Assembly (NCBI GenBank): GCA_016946835.1 | Contig: JACVTC010000046.1 | Location: forward strand, 471,001-535,000 | Source of the DNA: Neocallimastix lanati (nom. inval.) | Lineage: Eukaryota > Neocallimastigomycota > Neocallimastigomycetes > Neocallimastigales > Neocallimastigaceae | Direction: 5' to 3' | DNA length: 64,000 nt | Shown here: positions 16,084-31,246 of the stretch, piece after piece | Position numbering within the stretch: the first letter of the stretch is position 1 | Layout of the letters: every line of letters begins with the position of its first letter | Made by a program: the position numbers and the translations under genes | The notes under the pieces: generated by a model | The model's input: the letters and a program-made list of their open reading frames with translations, nothing else | What the model was told of the DNA's origin: nothing | The model's database searches: none

Positions 16084-18258
16084 AACTAAAAAATAAGGTG
16101 ACGGAATGAATCTTTTATGTAAATATACAAATTCAATGACAAATATTAAAAATTATTATAATATATCCAATAAAAATTCGATTAATAATAAAAAAATTAA
16201 TGAACTTCCAATGACTCCACATCAAAGTGTTGGTGATCTAATTGTTAATGATAATGAATTTATTGATTATAACAATAAAAATTCGAGCAGTAGTAATTCA
16301 AACATGTGTAGTGGTAATTAATATATATTTATTTAGTCACAATTTAAATAAAAAATGTAAATAAAATATTGTATTGAGAATAACTAATTTAATTATTAAT
16401 TAAATATTAACAATAATATTAGCTTCTAATACTATTAATAATCTCAACGGAACTATTTCTGAACATAATGTAATCAAAAACAATAAATTATTATGATATA
16501 TAAAATATATAATAATATATATTTAATATACAAAAATAGGAAAATAATTCTTTATCTGTGACTACAACTGAATCAATGAATATTAATAAAATGAAAAATA
16601 TTAAATTAAATTATGATGCGATTTACACAGTTATTGAAATATTGATATATGTAGTTGACACAAAAAAAAGAAATGACGCAATAATTCAAGTATCACATAA
16701 AGTACGAAAATAAAAATAAAAATAAAAATAAAACAAAATAAAATAAAAAATTATTATAAAAATTTTGCTTTTTTTATTTAATATATTTTGATAATATTAT
16801 TATAATAACTACTAAACATATAAATTTTTAATAAATAGGAAAGTATGTTTTATTTAAAATGTATTTATGAACAAATATGTCTATCAGTTAAAAGAGAAAT
16901 TCATAAAAATATTAGAAATGATCTTGTTACAATATCCTTTTTATTATAAATATTATAATTACTACTTTTTTATTTATAATAAATATATTTATATATGAAT
17001 TTGATATATAGTCCTTAATTCGTTATTTTATTATTATATATATATATACTTCTTTTCTAGAATATTGGAAAATACTTCAAAAACATCAAATAAATTATCT
17101 TCAATTTTTTATAAAATCAATTTAACAAATTCAATTTATAATGAATTAAAAAAGCCTGATCCTGTCTTTGTGAATAAAGTATGTTAATATTAATTAAGCA
17201 ATATTTATAAATTTATTTTATGTTATTAATAAAGTTTTTCATGATTTTATATCTAGATTATTCCAATTGATTATGAATATAAACAAATACTCTTTAACAT
17301 TATTGGTTATTTATGCTTTTCAAATGAGAATATTGAATTACTTTCAGATGTATATAACACTTTAATTTACCTTATTTATTTCTTTTTTGTTTTTATGATT
17401 TTAATTTCTTTATTTACTAAATTAACCAAACTATTCAATATAATATTAATATTTAAAAAGTTAGGATTTTTGGAATATTCATTTAAATATTTAACATTTG
17501 AAGACAGCGAATATATAAAGTCTCTTAATGTTATGCAGCTAAAACAGATACAACTTCAAGTATGTATATAATTATATATATATATATTTGATAAGAAATT
17601 TTTAATAAAATTTAAATATATGTCTTATATGTAAAAATAGATTCTTGATATATTAAGTTATATGTTACAAGATAAAATGATAAAAAAGAAATGGTTTAAA
17701 TGTGAAGGAAATATGAAAATCTATAATTATCTTCCAGAAGCAATATTTAATGAATCCGGATTAACCGATGGTTGTAATATTATATCATCAGTAGTAGGAT
17801 TAATACCATCTACATTAAAAGTATTATTAAATATATCTCAATTAGGATTATATATGAAATCACATTTGGGTAGTTTAGGAATCTTTAAAACTTTAATAGG
17901 TACTAACAATAATAATACTAATAATATTTATATTTATTTTATTTCACGGAAAAAAAAACTTATTTTAATTTTACTTTATACTTATATATATATATATATT
18001 TATAAAAATATTATAATAGATATATTAAATAATAATACATTCGATGATGAAGTTATTCAGCTAGGATTAATGATATGCTCATCATTATGTCATGATTGTA
18101 TTCAAAATAAAGATATTTTTAATAAAGAAGGTGGAATTAAAATGTTAACCAAAAAATTGAAGTATTAATATTATTAATGTTAAATAATAAATTTTAAAAT
18201 TCTTTTTTTTTTTTTTAAATAAATATAAGGAAAATTTTATTATTAATTTCAATAATTA

Positions 18259-18300
<42 letters not shown>

Positions 18301-19656
18301 AGATATCAAAATCCAAATAAATCAAGTCAACACATTATTCTATTATCAACCATTGATTGTATATGGAAATCAATTTGCGGTTGTAAAAAAAGTGAATTTA
18401 AATTCTTTGAAAATGAAGGATTAAAATTACTATTGAATATAATTGAAAATGATAAAGAAATTAGAAATCAAGCAATGGGATGCTTATTAGATTTAATGGA
18501 AAATATAAATGTAATTAAAGATTTAATATTAAATGGTTTTTGCATATTTTATTACAATTTTAATTTACAATCTATATGTTAATACTATTTTCTAATAATT
18601 ATTAATATATACCAAAGGCTAGATCATATTTATTACTATGGAGAAGTGAAAAAAACAGTAATATTGGAATTGAGCAATTATTAATAAATTTATGGATTGA
18701 AATTGAAAATAATTTAGGAGGTTAGAAAAAATATATATTTATATGTAAATAAAAAATACCCTAACATTATTAATATATTTATTATATTGTAGTAAATAAA
18801 ATTGGTGGAAATATTATATCAAATACTCGAAGTCCATTACAGCCTGATAACTTTATAAAGGATAATGTAATTAATACTTTCAGAATATAAAAAAAATTAA
18901 TAACATTGTTTTGTAATAAATTATTTAAATTGATTATATATACAGTATAGGTTAAAAGCGAATATACAGTTAAATAAAAGCTGTGTAATTAATGATATGA
19001 AAGACGATTTTAGAGTAATATTAAAAATATAATTAATAACAATTAATAATTTTAGTATATTAATTAATAAATTAAAAATATTAAAGGTTAAAATATTTTC
19101 AATGTTTGAAATCTTGGGATTTAATTCTTTTGATGCTACATTAACTATTGATCAAAAAATATATTTAGAATATGTAAGTATTACTAAATATAATATTATA
19201 TATAAATGTTTAAAACTTTATAATCTAATACTATTTATAAGATAAAAAAATATTTAGATTTTAAAATTGGTGAAACATGGGATGAAATAATAGATGAATT
19301 AAATATACAAGGAATAAGACCTATCACACCTGATAATGATTATATTATGGCTATTCATCGTTCATTAAATAAAAAAGGTGAAAACGTTCAAAAATTCCAA
19401 CAAGAATTGGTTAAGATGAAAAATAAAGTAATATTAAATATTTTTAAAAATTTTATGAAAATAAATAATTATTTATGATTTAATTTTATTTTAATTAATA
19501 TTATTATATTAAAATTTAATAATATAGCTTCAAAAAACAGAGAATAACTACTTTATGGAAGAATTACAACAAATTGAAAGAGTTAAATATGAATCATTAA
19601 AAAGAGAAAAATATCAAACTAAAATTAAGCAAGCTTTTAAAAGTCAAAACAAATAA
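14034..19656 (+). CDS. CFAP69: Cilia- and flagella-associated protein 69 (CFAP69) homologue
   Basis: CFAP69 is an armadillo-like protein of motile flagella, needed for sperm tails in mammals and assigned to the central apparatus. The gene starts at 14034 (MESCQTSQNP) and has many small exons. Exon 1 (14034-14873) encodes an acidic, Asn-rich N-terminal extension. Later exons give helical repeats. The diagnostic C-terminal half includes LGLMICSSLCHDCIQNKDIF (about 18060-18120), the phrase STIDCIWKSICGC (about 18350-18390), LLINLWIEIENNLG (about 18680-18720), then YLDFKIGETWDEI and LRPIT-like IRPITPDN (about 19250-19340), ending at 19656 in a Lys-rich coiled coil. These match the order and wording of vertebrate CFAP69. 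Several middle introns are uncertain: one acceptor near 15208 was chosen only because it restores the frame. Its presence argues for a flagellated zoospore. Confidence 0.88.
16050..16081. repeat. Poly-A tract within a CFAP69 intron
   Basis: About 32 consecutive A, followed closely by the AG acceptor region of the next exon. Confidence 0.9.
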
Positions 19657-19987
19657 ATTCACATTATAAATATTTAAATATTTTTAATAAATAAATAAAA
19701 TAAATTATAAATAAATAAGTAAATAAAATAAATAAATAAATATATATATAATAAATAAATATTTAATAAATAAATAAATAATATATAAATATATAATTAT
19801 AGAAATAATTTTAATATAGAATATTAAATAAATAAATAAATGATAATGAAAATAAATATCATATTTAATAAAATTATTATTATTATTATGAAAACACAAT
19901 CTTTATTATATTATAATTATTATTATTGCTCTAATATTATTACAATTATAATTACTATTATTTTTAAATTATTACTTAACTATTATA

Positions 19988-20058
<71 letters not shown>

Positions 20059-20462
20059 TTCCTATTATTATTTTTATTATATATTAATTATAAATTTTTA
20101 TTTATAGAACTTTTTTAATATTTTTATAATAATTTAACTTTTAAAGTAATTTAATTTTTTTTACCTCTCCGCATATCATTTATATCAATGTAACATTTCT
20201 AAATTATTGAAAATAAACAACAAATAAATAAAAAATTTTATTTTTTTAAAAATTTAAAAAAAAAAAAAAATAATATCATATTGTATGATTTAATAGTAAA
20301 TTTAAATGATGTTAATTATATGATATTGTATTAAAATCTAAAAATTGATGCTAAATACGACTTAATAAATATCATATATAATTAATAAATTAGTAAGTGA
20401 ATATATGAAAAAGATTCTTAATATTTTTAAAACCAGTCAATTTTATAATATAAATTTTGATT
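19657..20462. other. Intergenic region between CFAP69 and DRC7
   Basis: AT-rich, with (AAAT)n, (TTA)n and T tracts. A short GC-richer patch occurs near 20163-20180. No gene seen. Confidence 0.65.
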
Positions 20463-23400
20463 ATGTCATCAGAATTTAACAATTCTAATATTATTACTGA
20501 AGAACAAGAAATTACTAAAAAAAATGAAGATAATATAGAACAAAAAAAAGAAAATGAAGGTCTTCAAGAAGCAAACACAGAGAATCCAACAGAAAATGAT
20601 GAAAACAAAATTGAAAGCAATTCAAATGAAAACCTTTCGGAAGAAAATAAAAAAGAAGAAGATATACATAGTCAACAAAGTTATTCGTCTGAGAGTGAGA
20701 GCTCTTATGATAGTGATTCTGATGAATCTGATTCGGACTTAGAAAGTACTAGTTCAAGCTCCACAAAAAAAACTGAAGTTAATGAAAGTAAAACTAAAGA
20801 TAATGAAAACATAGATAATGAAAACAAAGATATTGAAAGCAAAGATATTGAAAGCAAAGATAACGAAAACAAAGATATTGAAAATAAAGATAATGAAATA
20901 GATAAAAATGAAAAAATAGAAAACAATGGAGATAATGATAATGAAAATTTAAGTAAAAGTGATTTAAATGAAGAAGATAAATCAAATAATAATAGTGAAA
21001 GTAAAGAAATTAGTGACGAAAATAATAAAGAAAATAATGAAAAAGGTGAAAATATAGATAATGAAAATAATAATAATGAATCTAATGAACAAAAAGAAAA
21101 AAATGAAGAAGAAGCTAGTAAAGATACTGAAAATAAGGATAATAATAATGATGAAACAAATGAAAAAAAAGAACATCATCATCATCATCGTCATCATAAG
21201 AAAGGAGATAAGTTTAATGTCAAAAAAAGTAAAAAAAAGCATAGATCTAAACATGGTTCACAAAGATTAAAACTTTTAGAGAAAGAAAAAGAAAATATTG
21301 ATAATGCACCAAAATCATATACCTCCAATACTGAAAAAGAAAATATGATTTTAAAATATGTATCAAACTTTAATAGACAATATTCACAACAGTTCCCTAA
21401 TAGGAAAAAATTGATGTTATGTCCAGAAAATGAATATGGAATAAAAGTATGGAACATTATATTATATATATAAAAAATAATTTAAATAATAAAAAATAAT
21501 TTAAATAATAAAAAATAATAATAAAAATAAAAATTAGTAATTATTATTTAATATTTTATATTATTAATATTAATATTAATAATTAATTTTATGTTGGTAT
21601 ACTAAACTTAATATATTAAAAGAAATTTGTATGTACAACAATCAGACCAACCCAACTTCCATTTAATGAAATTTATGATTATAATGCCTGTGCATTATTT
21701 GTTGCCAATTATATTAAATATGAACCTTTAGAACCTAGCCATGAACTTGTAAATTAATTAATTTATTATTTGATTTCTTTAATTAATATAAAAATTAATA
21801 TATATAATTATAAAATATTGAATATCAATTGAATTAGCCATTAGTATTAGCTTCTCCAACATTTACATTAGAAAAACAAGTTGGAAATTGTTACGAATGT
21901 TCAACACTTTTAGTATCACTATTAAGAGGGGTTGGATATGATGCATATATTGTTTCAGGTTATGCCACAATTGATGTTACTCTTTTAGATGAATCTAAGG
22001 TGTATTTTGAACCTCCTCAATCATACATCAAACATGATGATCTTCCAAAGCCATTAAAGATTACAAAATCGAATGTTGATGGAGAAGAAGTATTTAATCC
22101 TATAAATGTAGCCGACTCATTTAAAGTTTTAAATGAAAATAATGAAAATGAAAAAGAATCAAAATATAAAATTAAACCATCTAAAAAATTTGAAAGTAAC
22201 TTTTTAAGACTTCAAGCTGAAAAGAAAAAATATCAAGCTCAATTAGAATTAGAAAAAAAACAACTAGAAGAGGAAGAATTACAAAGAAAAGTAAATAACA
22301 ACTTTAATAAAAATTGAATTAAAGAATATAAATGAATTATTACAAAAAAAAATGTATATATATATATTAATATGATATAAATAATAATAAAACTTATATT
22401 AATATTTTTAGAAAGATGAAGAAGAAAATTACGATTTTCTAAGAGGAATGAGAGTTCATGCATGGGTATTAGTTTTACCCGGAAAAAGAGAAATATCGGA
22501 AGCATTCTTCATTGGTATATATATTAATAAAATTAGTTAAAAAATATATATTATATATTCCATATAATTATAAATATATATATAAATATTAATTTAAAAA
22601 AAAAAATTAAAATAATAGAACCAAGTACAGGAAAAATTACTGATATTAATGATAGCAAATATCTTGGTATTGAAAGTGTTTGGTCGTCTCAAAATTATTG
22701 GGCAAATATGCAACCTTGTTTTAATGGTTTAAGTGGAATATCATTCGATTTAAGTGATAATTTAAAATGGGAATATTTGCTTTTAAGTAATTCTCAACCA
22801 TCATATTCTTTTGATAAACAAGATGATAAACCAGATGATCAAGGATCAGATGATGAAGAAAATGAAGAACTTAATTCAAATATATCCTTTTATTATACAA
22901 TAAAAACCGCATTACAGTTAATTAAACCTTTAATTTTCCATATTATTTTTAACTTTTTTTTATTTTTATTTTTATTAATACATCTTGGATCTTCCAAGAT
23001 CATGGGTAGATCAATTAGTAATAAGTAAAGAAAATTTTGAATCTGTTACACCATCAGGAAAAAAAATAATTATATATAGCAATGCTAAATATGTAATAAT
23101 TGATAATAGATCCAGTGATTATAATTTAAATATATAAAAGCAAATAATATTAAAGTTATATTATTATTTATTATAGGAAATTTATGCTGATTACTTCAGA
23201 AAAGACGGACTTGTAAAGCGTATTATATATTTTGCAGATGACAAATTTAATTTCAAAGGAAAAATACATGAATTTTATTTAAATAGAAGGTTTATATGAA
23301 ATTTGTAAATATATTTAATTTATGAATAATATATTTATATATTAAAAAAATATAACATTATTTTAAGTGATAAATTAGTTGAAAGAGTGATAATATCAAA

Positions 23401-25187
23401 TGATGATACAATTATAGAATATTTCTTACCGGGAAGATCTCATGGTTTGAAAAAACACATTATTGTAGGTGATAGAACAAAAGAAATGCATTTCTATCCT
23501 GAAGCAAGAAATGATGGATTGTATAAACGTGTTGATTTACCAAATAAAGTAGTTATTTATAATTTAAATTCTATTTAAATTCTAAAAATATAATAATTAT
23601 TACACAAATATAAATTATTAAAATGTTATATAAATTTTATTGAAAGGTTATTGAGTACTTCCAAGAGAGAGATGATAGATTAAATTATAGAAGTGTTACA
23701 TTTGATTCATCTAAAGATGTACACTATTAATATTTTTTATATATAAAATTTACAATAGTATTATTACTAAATATATATTCATTTTTTTTTTTTTTTTTAA
23801 AGAGTGATATATTAGAACAAAGAGTAATTGTAAAAATGGCTGAAAAATACGATAGGAATCCAGAAGTGCCAGCTCATAAGGATGCTGCTAAAAAAACATA
23901 TTTTGTAAAGAAAGAAAAGGTATTTTTAAATAATGAGAGCTTATTTTTTTATTTACTTTTTTTTTTAATAAAAAAAATTATATATATATAACAAAACTAA
24001 CAAACAACAAACGAACAAACAAAAAAAATGAAATAAAATAAAATAAAAAAAGATTAAAGTTGTATTTCATAGAGAAAAAGATAGAATTATTCAATCTTGG
24101 AGAGAATTTAAAAAACCTATTTCCGAACAAAAAGAAAATATAAATGAATTAATAACAGAATTTCAAGTAAATGAAATAAGATAAATTATAAATAATTTAA
24201 TTAAAAGTATTAAATAATTGTTTTCTTTGTATTATATTTTGCATTTTATTAAATTTAAAATAGATTAATCCATTTTTGAAGCAACCTAAAAAGCAATATT
24301 TATATGACGAATTATGTAAATTAATAACATCAGAACAATTATGTTTACAAGCAATTAAATCTTCCGCAAGAGAAATAAAAGAAATATTACAAGTTAGAGA
24401 TCAAGAAGAAAATGAAATTGTTTTGCAAATTTCAATATACGACACCATCAGAAATAAAACTGTATGAATACTATATATAAAAAAAAATTATTATTAATGT
24501 TTAAAGTATTATACATATAAAGTATATTAATATATATATATATAACTTTAATATTATTAAGATACAAATCAAAAGTGATAATGATCCACATAAAAACGAT
24601 GACGATAATAAGCTTGCAGATTTAGATTATCTCTCACCATTTATAATTAAATATGTAATTAATTATATTATATTAATTATTTAAAAACTAATAATATCAT
24701 ATATATAACTTTTTTTTTTTTTTTTTTTTAAACATTTAATAATTCAATTATTTAAATTTTTAGGCAAATGGTGATGGAAGTGACCTAACTAAGGAAGAAG
24801 CTCAACAGATACGTGACGCATGTCTTGCTACCTTTAAGCAACGTTTAATCGATAAAGGAAATATAATTCAAACTCGTCTTGATTACACTACAAAAGAATA
24901 TCAAAGAAGACAATTAGAATATTCAAAGAATGCCGATACTTTAACAAAAGAAGAAACTGAATCATATGTTGCATATTCTAATGAAGCTTTATTTAAGATT
25001 CATGTTTTAGAAAAATGTTTAGCCAAGGTAATATTCAAAAATTGATTTATTTTTATATACATTTATTATTTATTAAATTTTATTTTATTTTATATATAAA
25101 TAGCAAAAAGAAGTTGCTTCAACTAAATTAACCAATCTCAATACAAAATTAAGAAATGACGAACGTCTTAAATGTTTATATGAATAA
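20463..25187 (+). CDS. DRC7: Dynein regulatory complex subunit 7 (DRC7/CCDC135/lobo) homologue
   Basis: DRC7 is a subunit of the nexin-dynein regulatory complex that links axonemal doublets and controls flagellar beating. Exon 1 (20463 to about 21445) encodes a highly acidic extension with Ser/Asp clusters, repeated D-I-E-S-K / D-N-E-N-K units and a short His run. The family core follows: IRPTQLPFNEIYDYNACALF (about 21645-21700), QVGNCYECSTLLVSLLRG with the transglutaminase-like Cys (about 21880-21930), NYWANMQPCFNGLSGI.FDL (about 22695-22755), EIYADYFRKDGLVKRI (about 23180-23225), PGRSHGLKKH, YPEARNDGLYKRVDLP, IIQSWREFKKP (about 24090-24120), and a final exon ending at 25187. The order matches animal DRC7. 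Many short introns. The start is taken at the ATG giving MSSEFNNS; the upstream TTG and ATT codons are not needed. Confidence 0.92.
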
Positions 25188-26101
25188 TTAAATAAATGAA
25201 TAAAAGAAATTAAAATAATATTAAAATTAAAAAATTCTATTAATTTTATAAATATTTTTTCATAAAATAATAAAAACAATTAATTAAAATATATAGATAG
25301 AAATTGATAATAACAATAATAATATTAGCAAGATAAAAAGAAATTTTTTTTTAATAATGACATTTTACATCATTTAAAATAAAAACATTAATATTGTAAA
25401 TTATAAATATATATATAAAAGAACATTAAAAATGTAAATTTTTATAAATTTTAATACTTAAATTTGTTATTATTTTTATTTAATTTTTTTTTTTTTTTTT
25501 TTATTGTATTTATTTTTATTGAATTTATTTTTTATACTTTATTTTTTTTAAATTTTTAATATATATATTTATTTAAACATCGTATAAATTATATGTATTA
25601 ATAATTTATTACAGTTGTTATTTAATAATCATTTTTTTTTTTAATGTTTATAAAATATCAATAGTATAATTACAAGAAATCATACATATTTTTGATATTT
25701 TTTTTTTCTATTTAATTAAATAATTATTACTATATATATATATATTATATAAATATATATATATATATTTATCTTTTCTTATTATTTTATTTTATATATA
25801 TTTTATATATAAATTATAAATTATATATTTTTATCAAATTTTATATAATTATTTATATATATAATTTATATTTTTAAATATTATATATATATATAATTTT
25901 TTTTTTTTTTTTTTTTTTTTTGAATCTTTATTATTATTATTTATTATTATTATTATTATTGTTATTATTATTATTATTATTATTTTATTATTATTAAATA
26001 ATTATAATTTTTGTTTTTAATTTATTTTTTATTATATATATTTATAAAGATAATTTATTTATTACTAATTTAATAGTATTTAATTCATAATAACGTTCAA
26101 A
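25188..26101. other. Intergenic region between convergent DRC7 and GRIPAP1-like genes
   Basis: AT-rich with long T runs (about 25489-25502, 25900-25921) and (TTA)n around 25929-25995. No gene seen. Likely shared 3' ends. Confidence 0.7.
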
Positions 26102-28511
26102 TTAATTAGATGCCTTCGCTTTCTCTAATTCTTCTTTTAATACCATATTTTTAGTTGTTAATTCCTAATATAAATATATTTATTATTAATTATGGTTGTT
26201 AATAAAATAATAAATTAATTATTTATTAATAATTATTAATATTTAATATTTACTTCAACAAGTTTTTGTAATTTTTGATTAATTTGGGTAAGTATTGCAG
26301 GATCAGTTTTCTGCAATAATTTTTGATTAGACAATATACCAATATTAAATAACTTATAATAAATTGTATAAAAAATTTATTTAAAATATTAGTATCTTTA
26401 AAACATACATTTAGTATTTAATTATATATATAATTAATATCATATTTATTACCTTAGGTTTATTGACTTGATCAGGTTGTAACTCAGCTGTAGTTTTAAA
26501 ATAAAAAAAAAAAAAAAATTTTTTTTATATTTTTTATTAATATATAAATTCGTAAATGAATTTAAAATTTAATGATACTGAATAAAAATATTATTATATT
26601 ATTAATTATTTTTTAACATTAAAAAGCCATTATTATTACCTGAATGTTCTTGTAATATATATTGTTGTAATATTTTTGATTTTGTTGCAAGTTCTTCATT
26701 TAATTTTTTATTTCTTAAAATGAGAATTTTTACTTTCTCTTCTGATGTTAATTTTCTTTTGGTAGTTTTAGCCGATGAATTACTAAGTGTGGATTCCGGT
26801 GGTGGGCTATCCAATATTGGAGATGAACTTAAAGTTTCGGCCGTTTTAGATGCTCTTCTCACAAATGAAGATGATGCACTATATGAACTCTGACCATCAG
26901 ACTATTAAATATAATATTATAATATTATAATGTTATTTTTTTTTTTTTTTTTTTTAATAAATAAAAATATAATTATTATATATAAATAAAATAATATATT
27001 ATTAAATATTAAATTTATTCTACATACTATTTCTTGATTATTTATTTTATTATTTGATGATTCATATAGTTTTGGAGATGAATAATTAGATTGATTTGGT
27101 GAATTCATAGCCGAAATTGAATCAGTACTATCACCTGATTTTAATAATGTTTTTCTTTCTTTGATCAATTGCTTTTGTAAATCTTTTATCTAATTAAATA
27201 ATAACATTAAAATAAAATAAAATAACATAAAAAATATATATATATATAAAAAAAAAAAGTTAAATAATATATATTAAAATAAAATAATATAATATAATAT
27301 AATATTAATAGTCTAGTAATATAATACATAAAAAGTATTATATATATTATAACTATTAATGAAAGTTATAATACTTACTATTTGAATTTTCTTTCTATCT
27401 GATACTCTAAGTTCATTCTCTGTTTCATGCCATTTCTCTTCTAAATCTTTATTTTCTTTCATTAATTCTTCATTTTTCTCAGTTATCTTTTTAATGTTGT
27501 CCGTCATTGCTTCAGACTTTTCAATTAAACTCTTTAATTTTATTTCTTCTTCTTCTTTCGCTTTAGTTACTTCTTCTAATTCTTTCTTTGAACTTTCATA
27601 TAATTTCTCCAATTCATTTATTTTTTTCATATTCTTTTCATTTGTTTGTGTGAGTTCTACAGTTTTCTTTTTATATTCCTTAACAATTTCTTGACTTTCT
27701 AATATATTTTTGGAATTACGATCACAATTAGCTTTCGATACATCAAATTCTTTCAAAAGATTATTATGCTTTGAATTTAACATTTCATATTTTTCAATTA
27801 ATTTGGAATGATTTTCTTTAATTTGTTCTAATTCCTCTTGATTCATCAACATTGTTGCTTGAATACTTTCGGTTTGTCTAGCTTTTACATTGAATTTTTC
27901 CTCTAATGAATAATTATCTCGCATTAATTCATCTATTCTTTGTCTAGCTAGATTCACTTCATTTTGTTTTATCATAAATTCTTCATCAAATCTTTTTGAA
28001 AGATCAACCTTTGCTTTTTCCATTACAGCAATATGATCTTTGTATTGATCAATTTCATCTAGTAATGCTTGTTTCTCGGATGATGATTTATTCTCACGAG
28101 TATTTAATTCTTCTTTAATTTTATTTAATTCTTTCGATATAGATGCATTAACTTTAAGATAATTATCAGCTTCTTCTTGTTTTTGACGATATTTAGTATT
28201 ACTTTTTGCTAAATCATATCTAATATTTGCCAATTCTTTTGACATATTTTCATTTTCTTTAGACAACTTTTCTATTTTACTATCTTTTTCTTGATTAGAG
28301 GTGTAATGCTCATCTAATATACGATTAATTTCAATTTCAAATTCATCATGAAGAATTTTTTCTAATTGTAATTTTTCATTTTCAAAACCAGCTCTTAAAC
28401 TTTTAACAAAAGCTTGTTTCTCTTCAACCATTTGGTTTTCCATTTGTTGTTTAATTTCAATCCTTGCTTCAGAGAGACGTTTCTCAAAATCAATATTACT
28501 CATTTGATTAC

Positions 28512-28548
<37 letters not shown>

Positions 28549-29150
28549 GCTATTATTATTGTTACTGTTATTAAGGTTATCATTACTACCATTATTAATT
28601 AATATATTATTTTCATTTTCATTTTCATTTTGTGAATTTAATTCAACGTATTTAACTGATAAATTTTCTTGGGTTTCTATATCATTATTATTAATGTTAA
28701 ATTTAAAATTATCAGAAATTTGGTCTATTTCTTTAATAGCTTTTTCTTTGATACTATTTATATCATTCTTTAATTTATTAATATTAATTGTTAAATTGTC
28801 TATAGGTTGATTGTTATCATTTTTATTATTGTTTTCATAAATATTCTCATATTTCTCAATTATAAAATCAACTTTATTATTATAAAGTTGATTAAATTCT
28901 TGAATTGACAATGAATCTTTTGACATTATTGAATTAAGACCAAAATTATTATTACCATAAGTCTTTATTAAATCATTTGAATTATTTGTATATATATCTT
29001 CTATCTCTTTTTTAATGGTTTCAATTGAATCATTATTTAAACTTATATCAATTTTATTTTTCTTTTTATTATTATTATAAAAAAATGAAAAATAATATAT
29101 AAATAAATAATAAATAAAAATATAAAATAAGCATTTTAAAAAATATAAAA

Positions 29151-29198
<48 letters not shown>

Positions 29199-31198
29199 AA
29201 TATAAAAATTTTTTATAATATTATTTTAATTATAATAAAAATTATATAATAACTTACTAAATTTTCTTTTGAATTATTATTTTTTTCAATATTTAAATTA
29301 ATTTCATTAAATAAATTATTAAATTCTTCAATTAATCCATTATAAAATGATTGCATTTCTTTATAATAAATTAAATTTGTTTGGGTATCATTTTTATCTA
29401 TTTTATCCTCCTTTTCATTATTATTAGTTTCACTATTATTATTTTGCTTATTATCAGTTGTATCTTCATTACTTTTATTCTGTTTATTGTCTGCTGTATC
29501 TTCATCTTCATTATTATTTTTTTCGTTATTACTTTCTTCATTATTATTTTGTTTATTTTCTTCTTTATTCTCATTATTTATCTCATTATCATTATTTTGT
29601 TTATCATTTTTCTTATTTTCTTGTTCTAAATTTTCATTAAATTTTTCTTTATATTGTTCAAATTTATTCATTATTTTTTGTTTTTCTTCGTTAATTTTTA
29701 ATATTATTTGTGACATTTCATCACCATATGTTTCATATTCTTTAAAAATATTATTATAACTATTTTTCAAATTATCCATTTGATTCTTATTTATATAATT
29801 ATTGTTTATATACTCAGATACATTTATAGTTGATGAAGATTTTAATTCATTTAGATAATTATTAACATTTGAAATAACTTTTCCAATTTCCTCAGATTCT
29901 AAATCCTTATACTGTAAAATTGAATAATTATTTAATAAATTTTTTAATTCGATTTTAAAATCTTTAAATATTTTTAAAGATGAAATTTCATCATTTTTCT
30001 CATCCGAAGAAGCATTGGAAGATATATTAAAGTTTTTAACTTGGTCATTAATATCATTTATATCTTGATAATATTTTTGTTTTAAATCTTCAAACAATGA
30101 AATTATCTTTCCTAAATCTCTTTCTATAAATTACATAAATTAATATTTTATACTTTAAAAATAAATTGACATTATAATTATTATTATTAATTTTTACCTT
30201 GTTTTTTATCTTCTGCTTCTATATCCTATTATAATCATAATTTTTATTTTTTATTGTTTTTTTTTAATTAAAATTATATATTTTTTTTTTTATTTTAAAT
30301 AAAAATTAACTTTTTTTATTAATAAAAATAAATTTAAAACATAATTTAAATACTTTACAATATTATTTTTTTCAATATTTGTTTCAGGTACCATTAATAA
30401 AACATCAGACTGTTCCTGATGTTGATTCAATTTATAATTTTCTAATTCAGATTTAAGAATTGACATCTCTTGGTCATACTTATTCGTTAAAGAATGAATA
30501 TGATTTTTTAACGCCTCATTCTTTTATTTAAAAAATTACATTGAATAAATATATTATATATATTTTAAATTTTTAATTAAATATACTTTATTTTTGATTT
30601 AAACTTCTATTTTTATTTTTATTTTTATATTTTTATTTTTATATTTTTATTTTTATATTTTTATCCTTTTATTTTTTTTTTTTTTTTATTTTATTTATTT
30701 TATATATATATATTTTATTTTTATTTATTTATTAACAATACCTGAACTTTAAAATCATTCAATAATTCTATTTCAGCTTTTAATTTTTCATTTTCCTCTG
30801 CTAAGTTACCCTTTTTTAAAGTATTTAAAAAACTATTTATACCTGCACCTACATGAACAATTTATATTAAAAAATTTATAAAACCAATTAATAAGTATAT
30901 ATAAATATATAAAATAAAATAAAATAAAATAAATACTTACTAGCTTTATCTTTTAATTTTACTTCTTTTTCTTTTTCAAGCTCTATATAATATTTACAAT
31001 TTCAATTAATTTAAAAAAAAAAAATAAATAAATTTAAAGTATTATTTTCAAAAAAACAAAATAACCTAATATTTTTACCTTTTGTTAATCTTTCAATTTG
31101 TTTTTTATAGTCAAATGTTTGACTTATGGTATTTTGTAACTTCAATTTTATATTATAAATATAAATTTATTTATTTATTTTAAATTTATGAAAAAAAA

Positions 31199-31246
<48 letters not shown>

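Noticed and set aside
27494-29759. Plus-strand ORFs rich in F/I/S opposite the coiled-coil gene
   Set aside because: Shadows of the antisense coding exons.
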